A stretch of DNA of 64,000 nt from CAISKJ01 sp046351555 (lineage in GTDB: Bacteria; Myxococcota_A; Polyangia; Polyangiales; Ga0077539). The stretch covers positions 1-64,000 of the forward strand of contig JAXLYI010000014.1 of the NCBI GenBank assembly GCA_046351555.1, written 5' to 3'. The translations under genes were made by a program, and so were the position numbers. This document shows positions 28,618-37,687 of the stretch, in pieces. The notes below the pieces were generated by a model that saw nothing but the letters and a program-made list of their open reading frames with translations, was not told the DNA's origin and searched no databases. The first letter of the stretch is position 1. The number at the start of each line of letters is the position of its first letter.

Positions 28618-29400
28618 ATGGATGCTTCCGCGACGATCGACCTCGGCTCCTTCGACTTCGGCCCGTGGCGTTTGCGGGCGGGCGAGCCCATCCACCTCGG
28701 CGTCGTGGTGGAGGGGATCGCGGGCGAGGGGGACGCCCCCGCGGACTACGTCAACGATGTGCTGCTCACGACCGAGCACCGCGAGGCGTTCTTCTCGCTC
28801 GTCGACCGGGCGGGGCTGGTGGTGTGCCGCAACGTCGGCGGCGACGACGCACGCCACCGCGACGTGCGCGGGCGATCGAGTCGGGGGCGGCTGAGCCAGG
28901 GGGAGTTCTTCCACCACGACGGGTGCTCGGGGCCGGTGAAGCCGCGCGTGCTGGAGATCCGCTGCCCCTACCAGGACGTCGCGCGCCACACGGCCACGGC
29001 GGTGGCACCCTTCCCGGAGGTGGTGGTCGCGATGCTCTCGGTGCTGCCGCCGCACCTGCGCCTCGACGACCTCGCGCGCTGGCACGACCTCGCGACCTCG
29101 GGCGGCCCCGTCGACGACTGGGACGAGGTGCAGGGCGCGCTCAACCGCGTGGTTCGCCGCTCGATGGACGCCGAGTCGCAGCGCGCGTACCTGCGCGACG
29201 TCGACGGCGCCGCGCGGGCCTACCGGGCGCCGTGGGCGATGGGCGAGAGCCGCTTCATCGCCAACGCCAACCCGGTGAAGACGATGCAACACCGCCGCGC
29301 GTACCTCACCGAGCACACCGGCTTCGTGCCCAACGGGCGGCTGCTCAAGCGCTGGCCGGCCGGGCCCGAGGTCGACGACGAGACCCTCTGCGCGACGTAG
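28618..29400 (+). CDS. Possible Fe(II)/2-oxoglutarate oxygenase-like protein
   Basis: 260 residues, apparently soluble. A possible iron site is H99/H100-x-D101 in GEFFHHDGCSG (an HxD motif), with a distal histidine H225 and arginines in MQHRRAY, spaced roughly as in TauD/clavaminate-type oxygenases. Support is from spacing only; the sequence does not match a well-known family member. No signal peptide is present, and the Shine-Dalgarno is weak or absent. The gene follows the DNRLRE gene by 45 nt, and its stop lies 11 nt before the first of four GTGACG repeats upstream of the exbB operon. A non-oxygenase double-stranded beta-helix protein is an alternative. Confidence 0.5.
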   Translation: MDASATIDLGSFDFGPWRLRAGEPIHLGVVVEGIAGEGDAPADYVNDVLLTTEHREAFFSLVDRAGLVVCRNVGGDDARHRDVRGRSSRGRLSQGEFFHHDGCSGPVKPRVLEIRCPYQDVARHTATAVAPFPEVVVAMLSVLPPHLRLDDLARWHDLATSGGPVDDWDEVQGALNRVVRRSMDAESQRAYLRDVDGAARAYRAPWAMGESRFIANANPVKTMQHRRAYLTEHTGFVPNGRLLKRWPAGPEVDDETLCAT

Positions 29401-29411
29401 CGGTCGCGCCG

Positions 29412-29495
29412 GTGACGGGCGGGGGTGGCTGCGTGACGACGTCGCGTCGCGTGTGACGGCGGGGTCGACGCGCCGTGACGCACGCCGCTGTCACG
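29412..29495 (+). promoter_or_regulatory. Four phased GTGACG repeats upstream of the Ton operon
   Basis: GTGACG occurs at 29412, 29433, 29453 and 29475, at spacings of 21, 20 and 22 bp, so all copies face the same side of the helix. A fifth, inverted near-copy (TGTCACG) begins at 29489. The block ends about 75 bp before the exbB start codon. Such a ladder suggests cooperative binding of a regulator controlling the Ton transport operon. No regulator gene is adjacent. Confidence 0.45.
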
Positions 29496-29568
29496 AACGC
29501 GTCGCGCGACCGGCAACCGGCGGGCGCTGAATCCGCCGTGCGAACAACCCCGCGCGGAAGGACCATCC

Positions 29569-30333
29569 ATGCACCGCTTCTCCCTCATCAAGACGTTCAC
29601 CTCCTTCGCGATGCTCGGCGCGGAGTGGGTGATGTGGATCCTCGTCGGCCTCTCGGTCGCCTCCGTCGCCGTGATGGTCGACCGCTACCGCTTCTACCGA
29701 TCGCTCGAGGCAGACCTCGACGCGCTCGCCGCGAAGCTCGAGTCCGCGCTCGCGGGCGGCGACGTCGGCGGCGCGGCGGCCCTCCTCCGCCCGTCGAAGT
29801 CCCCCGCGGCCCTGGTGGCGCTGCGCGGACTCGAAGCGCTCCCACGCGGCGCCGCGGCGGCCGAGCACGCGATGGGCGGCACGCTCGCCCGCGCGCGGCA
29901 ACAGCTCGAGCGGGGCCTCGCCTTCCTCGGCACCATCGGCAACAACGCGCCCTTCGTGGGGCTCTTCGGCACGGTGATCGGGATCATCCAGGCCTTCGAC
30001 GCGCTCAAGCCCCCGCCCGGGCTCCGCGGCGCGGCGGCGGCTGCTGCGGCGGCGCAGGCCACCGGGCGCGTGATGGGGACCATCGCCGAGGCGCTCGTCG
30101 CGACCGCGATCGGGCTGCTCGTCGCGATCCCCGCGGTGGCCGCCTACAACTACTTCCAGCGGCGGGTGAAGATCATGCTGGCCTCGACCGAGGTGCTCTC
30201 GCAGATCGTGCTGGCCCACGCGCCCGCCGGCCACGGCGCGCCCGTGACTGTGCCCGTTCGCCCGGTGGTGAGCGAGCGCGCGCACGTCGCCGAGCCCCGC
30301 GGCCTCGACCTCGCGACCCCGGCGGTGGGCTGA
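29569..30333 (+). CDS. exbB: ExbB/TolQ/MotA-family proton channel subunit
   Basis: 254 residues with three membrane spans: about 18-38 (WVMWILVGLSVASVAVMV), about 120-145 and about 165-190. Family signatures are present: LERGLAFLGTIGNNAPFVGL followed by FGTVIGIIQAF, and TIAEALVATAIGLLVAIPAV. ExbB forms the proton channel that, with ExbD, energises TonB. The Ala-rich insertion after LKPPP (AAAAAAAA) is unusual but falls in a cytoplasmic or loop region. GGAAGGA precedes the ATG. It opens an operon with exbD, tonB, a TonB-dependent receptor and a lipoprotein, so this motor is probably dedicated to that receptor. Confidence 0.93.
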   Translation: MHRFSLIKTFTSFAMLGAEWVMWILVGLSVASVAVMVDRYRFYRSLEADLDALAAKLESALAGGDVGGAAALLRPSKSPAALVALRGLEALPRGAAAAEHAMGGTLARARQQLERGLAFLGTIGNNAPFVGLFGTVIGIIQAFDALKPPPGLRGAAAAAAAAQATGRVMGTIAEALVATAIGLLVAIPAVAAYNYFQRRVKIMLASTEVLSQIVLAHAPAGHGAPVTVPVRPVVSERAHVAEPRGLDLATPAVG

Positions 30334-30335
30334 CC

Positions 30336-30776
30336 GTGGCCGGCGGCGCGCAGGCCTCCGACGACGACATCGTCGGCATCAACGTCACCCCCTTCGTCGA
30401 CATCGCGCTGGTGCTCCTGATCATCTTCCTGGTGACGGCGAAGTACCTCGTGGCCCAGTCGATCCCGGTCGACCTGCCCGCGGCAGCCACCGGCGCCGAC
30501 ACCGAGGTGTCAGCCATGCTCAACGTCTCGGTCGACGCGCGGGGCCAGATCTTCCTCGACGGGCGCCCGGCCACCGAGCAGGCGCTGCTCGACGGCGTGC
30601 GCGTGCGGTCGGCGGGCAACGCCGAGCTCCGCGCGGTGATCAACGCCGACGGCGCCGTGGCCCACCGCCGCGTCACGCAGGTGATCGACCTCGTTCGGCA
30701 GGGCGGGGTCACGCGCTTCGCGATCCAGACCGAGCAGCCGGGGGCGGGCGACCCCCACAACGTGGCGGCGCCGTGA
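30336..30776 (+). CDS. exbD: ExbD/TolR-family biopolymer transport protein
   Basis: 146 residues from a GTG two nt after the exbB stop. DDDIVGINVTPFVDIALVLL is the hallmark ExbD N-terminus, with the essential membrane Asp in PFVDIALVLLIIFLVTA. The periplasmic domain (LNVSVDARGQIFLDGRPATE, VINADGAVAHRRVTQVIDLV) matches the family. It partners ExbB in proton-driven energisation of TonB. Its stop overlaps the GTG of tonB (GTGA at 30773-30776), so the three genes are tightly coupled. Confidence 0.94.
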   Translation: MAGGAQASDDDIVGINVTPFVDIALVLLIIFLVTAKYLVAQSIPVDLPAAATGADTEVSAMLNVSVDARGQIFLDGRPATEQALLDGVRVRSAGNAELRAVINADGAVAHRRVTQVIDLVRQGGVTRFAIQTEQPGAGDPHNVAAP

Positions 30777-31549
30777 ACGAGTCCTCCGCCGCCGAGGGCG
30801 CGCTCTTCGCGAAGCGGCGCGGCGTCTCGTCGACCGTCATCGCCGTCGCGCTCCAGGCCCTCACCGTCGCGGGGCTCCTGGTCGTGGCGAGGGTGCGCGG
30901 CGACGTGAGGGCGCGCGCTCCCTCGCGGACGATGGTGGAGTTCACCGCGCCGCCGCCGCGCCGCGAGGAGCAGCCGCCGCCACCACCTCCTCCTCCGCCG
31001 CCTCCGCCCGCGCCGCGCCCGCGCCCGAGGCCCGTCGCGCGGCAGACGTCCGCGCCCGCGCCGCAGACCCCGCCGCCCGCGGTGAACGAAGCCCCGCCCG
31101 TGATGACCGCGGGGCAGGGGAGCCGCGGCGACCGCGTGCCGACGGGCCACAACACCGACTTCCACGGCGGCGACACCCGCCGAGGCGCGCAGGGCAACGC
31201 GCCGCCCGAGGCCCAGCCCGCGCCTCCCGCGCCTCCCGCGCCTCCGCCGCGTGGCCCGATCCAGCTCCCGGAGGACGGGGCGCCGCCCGAGCCGCTCGCC
31301 TCCAACGCGCCGCCCGAGTACCCCGCCGACGCGCGCGAGCAGGGCGTCGAGGCGATGGTGATCGCGACCGTGGTGATCGCCGCCGACGGGCGCGTCACGC
31401 GGGTGGTGATCCGCCGGGGGCATCCCCTCTTCGACGAGGTCGTCCGCCGCGCGCTGATGGCCTGGCGCTACACGCCCGCCCGCGTCGCCGGCGAGGCCGT
31501 CGAGGTCTACTGGAACGTCCGCGTCCCCTTCCGCCTGCAAGCGAGCTGA
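30773..31549 (+). CDS. tonB: TonB family energy transducer
   Basis: 258 residues starting at a GTG that overlaps the exbD stop. One N-terminal membrane span (about 19-40, TVIAVALQALTVAGLLVVA) is followed by a long Pro-rich periplasmic arm (12 consecutive prolines near 69-80, APAPQTPPP, PAPPAPPAP). The C-terminal TonB domain is at about 185-258 (NAPPEYPADAREQGVEAMVI, VVIAADGRVTRVVIRRGHPL, VRRALMAWRYTPARVAGEAV). It transmits the ExbBD proton motor to the outer-membrane receptor encoded next, and the stop lies 10 nt before that gene's start. Confidence 0.92.
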   Translation: MNESSAAEGALFAKRRGVSSTVIAVALQALTVAGLLVVARVRGDVRARAPSRTMVEFTAPPPRREEQPPPPPPPPPPPPAPRPRPRPVARQTSAPAPQTPPPAVNEAPPVMTAGQGSRGDRVPTGHNTDFHGGDTRRGAQGNAPPEAQPAPPAPPAPPPRGPIQLPEDGAPPEPLASNAPPEYPADAREQGVEAMVIATVVIAADGRVTRVVIRRGHPLFDEVVRRALMAWRYTPARVAGEAVEVYWNVRVPFRLQAS

Positions 31550-31559
31550 ACGCACCGCC

Positions 31560-34496
31560 ATGACGAACTCCTTCACCGCCCGCCTTCGCGCCGCGGCCTT
31601 CGCCGCGGTGTGCGCGCTCCTCCCGCTCTCCGCCGCCGCGCAGTCGTCCCCCGACGGCGGCGTCGCGCTCGCGACACCTGACGGCGGCCTCGCAGCGCCC
31701 GACCTCCGCGAGGCCCAGACCATCGGCCGCGGCGACGAGAACCTCCCGCCGATCGGCGACGAGAACCTCCCCCCCATCGCCGACGAGCCGCCGCGCGCGC
31801 GCACCGGCATCGTCGGCCGCGTGATCGACGACTCGCTCCACGAGGGCGCGATCGAGGCGCCGGTGATCGTGGTGGGGACCGAGCGGCGCACGCGGACCGA
31901 CCTCGACGGCAACTTCGCGCTGGAGCTCCCGCCGGGCACGTACACCCTGCGCTCGTACCAGGGCGGGCTCCAGCCCGCGCGCATGGAGAACGTGGTGGTG
32001 CGCCAGGGGGAGTCGACGCGCGTCGAGATCGTGCTGCGTGCTACGCCCCGCTCGCGGCCTCAGGAGGTGGTGGTCACCGCGCGCGCGCAGACCGGGACGG
32101 CCGCGGGCAACCTCCAGCAGCGGCGCGACAGCGCGGGCGTGAGCGACGGGGTGAGCGCGCAGGAGATCCAACGCTCGCCCGACCAGAGCGCGGGCGACGC
32201 GATCCGCCGCGTGGTGGGGGCGAGCATCGTCGGCGGGCAGTACGCGTACATCCGCGGGCTCGGCGGGCGCTACGTCAACGTCACGCTCAACGGGATGCCG
32301 CTGCCGTCGCTCGACCCCGACGTGCCCGGCGTGCAGCTCGACCTCTTCCCCTCGGCGCTCCTCAACTCGCTCAACATCGTCAAGACCTTCTCGCCCGACC
32401 TGCCGGGGGACTTCGCGGGCGGCCAGCTCCAGATCGCGACGCGGGATTTCCCTGCGCGCCTCACGCTCAACGCGACGCTCTCGGTCGGCGGCGACTCGCT
32501 CACGCACACCGGGCCCGTGCTCGGCTACGCGGGCGGCGGCACGGACTTCCTCGGCGTCGACGACGGCACCCGCCGCCTCCCGACGTCCGTCCCCGGCACG
32601 CGCGCGACCGACCCGCCGGTGCCCGCCGCGCAGCTCGGCGCGATGAGCCGAGGCTTCGCCGATCGCTGGAACGTGACGCGCGGCGCTGCGCTCCCCAACC
32701 TCCAGGCGGGCGTGAGCGTCGGCAACACGGTTCGCGTCGGCGGGCGACCGCTCGGGATGCTCTTCTCGCTGAGCTACCAGCTCAACACGAGGCGCCAGGT
32801 GGAGGACGTGGCGACGGTGGGCAACGAGGGCGACGCGGCCCACCCCCAGTACGTCCGCCGCAACGACTTCACGCGCGACCGCAACCCCGCCTGGGGCCAG
32901 GAGAACACCACCGAGACCGCGCTCTGGGGCGCCCTCGCGTCGCTCAACCTCCAGCCCGCGCCCAACCACGAGCTCTCGCTCACCGCGATGTGGAACCAGT
33001 CGGCGACCGACTTCACCAACTACCGGACGGGCTTCCTCGAGAGCGTCAGCGACACCGTGGCCGAGCGGCAGATGCGCTTCGTCCAGCGCTCGCTCTTCTT
33101 CGCCCAGCTCGCCGGCGACCACCGCGAGATGGGCGGAACCTCCCACGTCCGCGCCCGCTGGCAGCTCTTCGCCAACGTGGCCGAACGCTACGAGCCCGAC
33201 ACGCGCGGGATGCAGTACGTCACCGGCGGCTCTGCGCCCACGCTCATCAACGACCGGAGCGCGACCTTCCGGCTCTTCCAGGACCTCGGCCAGGTGGAGG
33301 TCGGCGGCAGCGCGGACGTGCAGGCCAACCTCGCGCGGAGCTTCACCGTGCGGGCCGGCGCGATGGTGCGCTACGCCTCGCGGCAGTTCGACCTCCGGCG
33401 CTTCAGCATCGAGGACCGCCGCGCGGACTCGAGCCGCCGCCGCCTCGACGCGCCCGAGAGCTACCTCGACGCGTCCAACTTCAACGACCTCTTCCACTAC
33501 GCCGAGAGCACCGAGCCGGCGGACGGGTACCGCGGGACGCAGCTCCTCGGGGCGCCCTTCGTCCGCGCCGACCTCAACCTCGCGAACGACAAGCTGCGCC
33601 TGATGGCGGGCGTGCGCGTCGAGGTCTTCCGCCAGACGCTCGCGCAGCGCTCGGCCTACGCCGCCGACAACTCCGTCTTCCCCGCGCCCGTCGAGCGGAC
33701 CGACGTCAACCCGCTCCCCGCCTTCAGCGCCACCTGGGCCCTCTCGCGCTCCATGAACCTCCGCGCCGCCTACGGCGCCACCGTCGCGCGCCCCATCCTC
33801 CGCGAGCTCGCGTCGGTGCCCTACTTCGACTTCGTCCGGACGCGGCTCGTGTACGGGCTCGGGAGCCTCCAGTCGACCACCATCCACAGCGCCGACCTGC
33901 GGTGGGAGTGGTTCCTCGGGGCGACCGAGGTGCTGGCGGCGTCGGCCTTCTACAAGTACTTCGACGCGCCGATCGAGCAGCGGCTCGAGCTCAACAACGC
34001 CAACGTCTCCTTCTACAACGCCGACTCCGCGCAGACCTTCGGCGGCGAGCTCGAGGCCCGCTTCGGCCTCGGCCGCCTCGCCCGCTCGCTCGACTTCGTG
34101 CAGCTCGGGGCCAACGTCACCGTCTCGTACTCCCGCGTCGCCACCGACCCGACGCGCCCCGGCGTCGACCGCCCGCTCATCGGCCAGTCGCCGGTGCTCG
34201 TCAACGTCAACCTCGCCCTCGGCCGCGAGGGCTTCCCCCTCTCCGGAATGCTCTTCTACAACGCCTACGGATCGCGCGTGGAAGACGTCGGCCGCGCGGG
34301 CATCCCCGACGTCTACCAGGACCCCTTCCACCAGCTCGACGCGGTGGTCAACTGGGAGGTGCGCCCCGGGCTCCAGCTCCGGCTCACCGCACGCAACCTC
34401 GCGTACCAGGCCGTCGTGCTGCGCCAGGGCGACCTCGTCGTGCTGCGCCAGTCGCCCGCGACCAGCCTCGGGCTCCGCCTCGCGTGGACGTACTGA
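31560..34496 (+). CDS. TonB-dependent outer-membrane receptor
   Basis: 978 residues. Signal peptide MTNSFTARLRAAAFAAVCAL, then an Asp/Gly-rich segment with a duplicated GDENLPPI motif near 57-75. A carboxypeptidase-like beta-sandwich is at about 80-160 (GNFALELPPGTYTLRSYQGG). The plug domain is at about 185-300 (QSAGDAIRRVVGASIVGG, YAYIRGLGGRYVNVTLNGMP). The remainder is a 22-strand-type barrel ending in LRLAWTY with a terminal aromatic. The extra N-terminal domain is typical of receptors for polymers or complex ligands. The ligand is unknown. The companion lipoprotein downstream probably sits on the outer face of the receptor. Confidence 0.95.
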   Translation: MTNSFTARLRAAAFAAVCALLPLSAAAQSSPDGGVALATPDGGLAAPDLREAQTIGRGDENLPPIGDENLPPIADEPPRARTGIVGRVIDDSLHEGAIEAPVIVVGTERRTRTDLDGNFALELPPGTYTLRSYQGGLQPARMENVVVRQGESTRVEIVLRATPRSRPQEVVVTARAQTGTAAGNLQQRRDSAGVSDGVSAQEIQRSPDQSAGDAIRRVVGASIVGGQYAYIRGLGGRYVNVTLNGMPLPSLDPDVPGVQLDLFPSALLNSLNIVKTFSPDLPGDFAGGQLQIATRDFPARLTLNATLSVGGDSLTHTGPVLGYAGGGTDFLGVDDGTRRLPTSVPGTRATDPPVPAAQLGAMSRGFADRWNVTRGAALPNLQAGVSVGNTVRVGGRPLGMLFSLSYQLNTRRQVEDVATVGNEGDAAHPQYVRRNDFTRDRNPAWGQENTTETALWGALASLNLQPAPNHELSLTAMWNQSATDFTNYRTGFLESVSDTVAERQMRFVQRSLFFAQLAGDHREMGGTSHVRARWQLFANVAERYEPDTRGMQYVTGGSAPTLINDRSATFRLFQDLGQVEVGGSADVQANLARSFTVRAGAMVRYASRQFDLRRFSIEDRRADSSRRRLDAPESYLDASNFNDLFHYAESTEPADGYRGTQLLGAPFVRADLNLANDKLRLMAGVRVEVFRQTLAQRSAYAADNSVFPAPVERTDVNPLPAFSATWALSRSMNLRAAYGATVARPILRELASVPYFDFVRTRLVYGLGSLQSTTIHSADLRWEWFLGATEVLAASAFYKYFDAPIEQRLELNNANVSFYNADSAQTFGGELEARFGLGRLARSLDFVQLGANVTVSYSRVATDPTRPGVDRPLIGQSPVLVNVNLALGREGFPLSGMLFYNAYGSRVEDVGRAGIPDVYQDPFHQLDAVVNWEVRPGLQLRLTARNLAYQAVVLRQGDLVVLRQSPATSLGLRLAWTY

Positions 34497-34597
34497 CCGC
34501 GCCGTCACGCGCCCGCCACGCGCGCCACCAACTCACCACCGACCCAACGCCGCGACGTCACCGTGGGCCGATACACCTCAGCGCACCAGGAGGACCG

Positions 34598-36136
34598 ATG
34601 AACCTTTCCAAGACCGCCTTCGCCCTCTCGCTCGTCGCCGCGTCGCTCGCCGCCTGCAGCGACAACGGCGGCGACGTGATGGGCGCCGACGCCGCGCCCG
34701 ACCGCGCCACCCTCAACGACATCGCCACCCCCGACGCCACGCCCGACCAGCCCGCCACGCCCGACGCCACGCCCGACGTCCCTGTGGCGCCCGATGCCGC
34801 CGCGGACGCTGCCTCTGATGCTTCTGCCGACGCGCCCGCGGACGTCGCGATGGTCACCTGCCCCGCCGACCCGCCCGTCGAGATGCACGCGACGGACGTC
34901 ACCGCCGACGCCACCTGGGACTGCACCCGCACGCACGTCCTCGCCAACACCAGCGTGTTCGTCCGCAACAACGCGACGCTGCGCATCACCCCGGGCACCG
35001 TGATCAAGGGCGGCGGCGAGCGCGCGGCCCTCGTCGTCACCACCTCCGGCCGCATCGACGCGCAGGGGACGCGCGCGCAGCCGATCGTCTTCACCAGCAA
35101 CCAGCCCGCCGGGATGCGCCGCGCGGCGCAGTGGGGCGGCGTGGTGCTGCTCGGCCTCGCGCGCATCAACAACGCCAACTCCGACGGCGACGGCGGCGTC
35201 ACCGCGACGCCCGGCACCGGCCAGATCGAGGGGATCGACCCGACCGAGGGCCGCGCCCGCTTCGGCGGCTCGGACGACGCCCACAACTGCGGGACGCTGC
35301 GCTACGTGCGGATCGAGTTTCCGGGCTACGAGCTGTCGACCAACAACGAGCTCAACGGGCTCACGCTCGGCGGCTGCGGGCGGGGCACCGTGATCGACTA
35401 CGTCTCGGTGCACAAGAGCGCCGACGACGGCATCGAGGTCTTCGGCGGCACGGTGGACCTGAAGCACGTCTTCATCAACGAAGCCGAGGACGACGGGCTC
35501 GACTGGGACAACGGGTGGACGGGGCGCGCCCAGTTCGTCGCGGTGCGCTCGCCGACGACGTCCACCGAGGCCGACCCCAACGGCTTCGAAGCCGACAACG
35601 AGCCGCGCGTGTTCGCCGCCACGCCCGTCGCCGACCCGCAGATCTTCAACGCCACCTTCCGCGGCCCCGGCGCGGACAACATGGTCACCGTCGGCTACCG
35701 CGGCGGCGTCCTGCGCCGCGGCACCGCCGGCCGTCTCAACAACCTCGTGATGGTCGGCTACCCCACGCAGGCCATCGACGTGCGCGACACGCCCACGATC
35801 GCCTTCGCCAACGCGACCCCCGCGCGGCTCTTCGCCAACAACAGCATCTTCTTCGGCAACAACCCGACGGGGACGCAGTTCGCCGACAACGGGATGGACA
35901 TGTTCGACGAGGACGCCTTCTTCACCAACGCCGCCCGCATGAACCGCGCGGTCGACCCGATGCTCCCGGCGTACACCACGGGGAGCCTCGTGCCCGCCGC
36001 GGGCTCTCCCGCCGCGACGGGCGCCGCGACGCCGCCGACCGACGGCTTCTTCGAAGCGGTGACGTACGTGGGCGCCTTCCCGCCGGGCGCGGCCGACCAC
36101 TGGGCCTCCGGCTGGACGGCGTTTCCCGCGAACTGA
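34598..36136 (+). CDS. Receptor-associated beta-helix lipoprotein
   Basis: 512 residues with an AGGAGG five nt before the ATG. Signal MNLSKTAFALSLVAASLAAC gives a lipidated Cys20. It is followed by an extended Asp/Ala/Pro linker to about residue 85 (DATPDQPATPDATPDVPVAP). The mature domain has features of a right-handed parallel beta-helix (VIKGGGERAALVVTTSGRID, IVFTSNQPAG, YVSVHKSADDGIEVFGGTVD, HVFINEAEDDGLDWDNGWTG). It lies 101 nt after the TonB-dependent receptor and may be its surface partner for ligand capture, as in SusCD-like pairs; this is inferred from position only. It is convergent with the RCC1 gene (3 nt gap). Confidence 0.82.
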   Translation: MNLSKTAFALSLVAASLAACSDNGGDVMGADAAPDRATLNDIATPDATPDQPATPDATPDVPVAPDAAADAASDASADAPADVAMVTCPADPPVEMHATDVTADATWDCTRTHVLANTSVFVRNNATLRITPGTVIKGGGERAALVVTTSGRIDAQGTRAQPIVFTSNQPAGMRRAAQWGGVVLLGLARINNANSDGDGGVTATPGTGQIEGIDPTEGRARFGGSDDAHNCGTLRYVRIEFPGYELSTNNELNGLTLGGCGRGTVIDYVSVHKSADDGIEVFGGTVDLKHVFINEAEDDGLDWDNGWTGRAQFVAVRSPTTSTEADPNGFEADNEPRVFAATPVADPQIFNATFRGPGADNMVTVGYRGGVLRRGTAGRLNNLVMVGYPTQAIDVRDTPTIAFANATPARLFANNSIFFGNNPTGTQFADNGMDMFDEDAFFTNAARMNRAVDPMLPAYTTGSLVPAAGSPAATGAATPPTDGFFEAVTYVGAFPPGAADHWASGWTAFPAN

Positions 36137-36139
36137 CCG

Positions 36140-37579
36140 TCAGAGGTTGACGCGGACGGGCACGACGGACGAGCGGGCCGTGCCGTCGCCCAGCGTCCCG
36201 AAGATGCCGTAGCCCCAGCACCACACGGTGCCGTCGGACTTGAGCGCGCAGGAGGTGGCGTTGCCCAGCGCGAGGTCGACCACCTGCGTGAGGCCGTACA
36301 CCTCGACGGCGGTGCTGCGCGAGACCGCGTCGCGATCGCCGAGCTGGCCCGACGTGCCGAAGCCCCAGCAGTACACCTTGCCGTCCGTGCGGAGCGCACA
36401 GGTGTGGCGCGAGCCCGCCGCGACCCGGGAGTACTCCCCGGTGAGGCCCACCACCGCGACGGGGCTGACGCTCGTCGTCATGCTGTTGTTGCCGAGCTGC
36501 CCGTCCGAGTTGCCGCCCACGCAGCGGACCGTCCCGTTGGCGAGGGTCGCGCAGAGGTGGTCGGTGCCGAACGCGAACGAGCGCGCGGGGCGGAGGGGCG
36601 AGATGCCGCCGGTCGCCCCCCACCACGTGTTGGTGTTCGCGCCCGCGCAGGTCGTGTCCGTCCCGTTGCTGGAGCAAAGCGTATTCAGGCCGAGGGCGAA
36701 GGGCTCACCCTGCGCAGGGGCGGCCACCCCGAAGCGCGTGGGGACGAGCACGGGCGCGTAGGGCGCAACCTGGTTGCCGAGGGTGCCGCCCGCGCCGGTC
36801 GACAGGCCCCAGCAGTAGAGCGCCGGGGTGGTCCCGGTCGCCGCCGCGCACGTCCGCAAGCCGGCGGCCGCGATCGCGCGGAAGGTGACCCCCGCGGGCA
36901 TGGTCACCGCCACCGCGGTCGCGCTCGGGGTCGCGCTCGTGGTCCCGTTGCCGAGCTCGCCGTTGGTGTTGGCGCCCCAGCACGCCGCCGTCCCGTCGCT
37001 TCGCAGCGCGCAGCCGCTCGTCCCGCGCGGCGCCACCTGGACCACGTTGGTGAGGCCCGCCACCGTCTCCGCGACGCCCGTGACGGCCGTCCCGTAGCCC
37101 CAGCGGCGCACCGTCCCGTCGGCCATCACCGCGTAGAAGTTCAGGTCGGACCCCGCGATGCTGCGCACGGGAAGGACGAAGTCCACCGTGGCGGTGGTCC
37201 CCGCGTTGGGGCGGAGCGTCAGGGAGAGCGCCGTGCCTTCGCCCGCGCGCACCGTGGCCGTCGCCGCCTCGCCCGCCCACGTCGCCGCCGTGCTCCCGGT
37301 CACCGACGCGCACGCCACGTTGAACGCGCTCGGCGTCACGCTGAGCGCGCCGGGCGCGAGGACGCCGAGGTCGAGCGTGGTCGCCTGACCCGCGGTGACC
37401 GAGAAGTCACGGTTGGTCGCCGTCGTCGCGCCGCCCGCCCGCACCGCCAGCCGGATGCACAGGACGCCCGACGGCACCGAGGTGATCTCCGCGCGCACCG
37501 TGCCCGGCGCCTCGCCCCCCTCGAGCGCGCACCCGAGGACCGCCACACAGGGAAGCCCGATTCCCACGAACCTCTTCAT
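36140..37579 (-). CDS. RCC1-repeat lipoprotein
   Basis: 479 residues. The ATG at 37579 follows GGAGG by five nt. Signal MKRFVGIGLPCVAVLGC gives a lipobox Cys17. Residues about 20-150 form a beta-sandwich with repeated TVRAGEGTALSLTLRPNAG-like strands. From about 165 on there are seven RCC1-like repeats (GCALRSDGTAACWGANTNGE, HTCALRTDGKVYCWGFGTSG, SCALKSDGTVWCWGYGIFGT) with the cysteine pairs usual in bacterial extracellular RCC1 proteins, predicting a propeller. The ligand is unknown. It is convergent with the Ton-operon lipoprotein. Confidence 0.86.
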   Translation of the reverse strand: MKRFVGIGLPCVAVLGCALEGGEAPGTVRAEITSVPSGVLCIRLAVRAGGATTATNRDFSVTAGQATTLDLGVLAPGALSVTPSAFNVACASVTGSTAATWAGEAATATVRAGEGTALSLTLRPNAGTTATVDFVLPVRSIAGSDLNFYAVMADGTVRRWGYGTAVTGVAETVAGLTNVVQVAPRGTSGCALRSDGTAACWGANTNGELGNGTTSATPSATAVAVTMPAGVTFRAIAAAGLRTCAAATGTTPALYCWGLSTGAGGTLGNQVAPYAPVLVPTRFGVAAPAQGEPFALGLNTLCSSNGTDTTCAGANTNTWWGATGGISPLRPARSFAFGTDHLCATLANGTVRCVGGNSDGQLGNNSMTTSVSPVAVVGLTGEYSRVAAGSRHTCALRTDGKVYCWGFGTSGQLGDRDAVSRSTAVEVYGLTQVVDLALGNATSCALKSDGTVWCWGYGIFGTLGDGTARSSVVPVRVNL

Positions 37580-37687
37580 CGTTTCCTCCACCTTGCCGGG
37601 GCGATGCCCTCGGCGGCGGGGAAAGTCACAGAACCGTCGCGGTCCGTCAACGATTGGAGGCGCGAAAAGTCGCGCGCAATTCGCGCG

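Noticed and set aside
28618..29400. TauD by direct homology
   Set aside because: Only the facial-triad spacing fits; no TauD-specific motifs, so only a possible oxygenase is called.
36134..36142. Terminator between the Ton-operon lipoprotein and the RCC1 gene
   Set aside because: Only three nt separate the two convergent stops, so no hairpin can be placed there outside the coding sequences.
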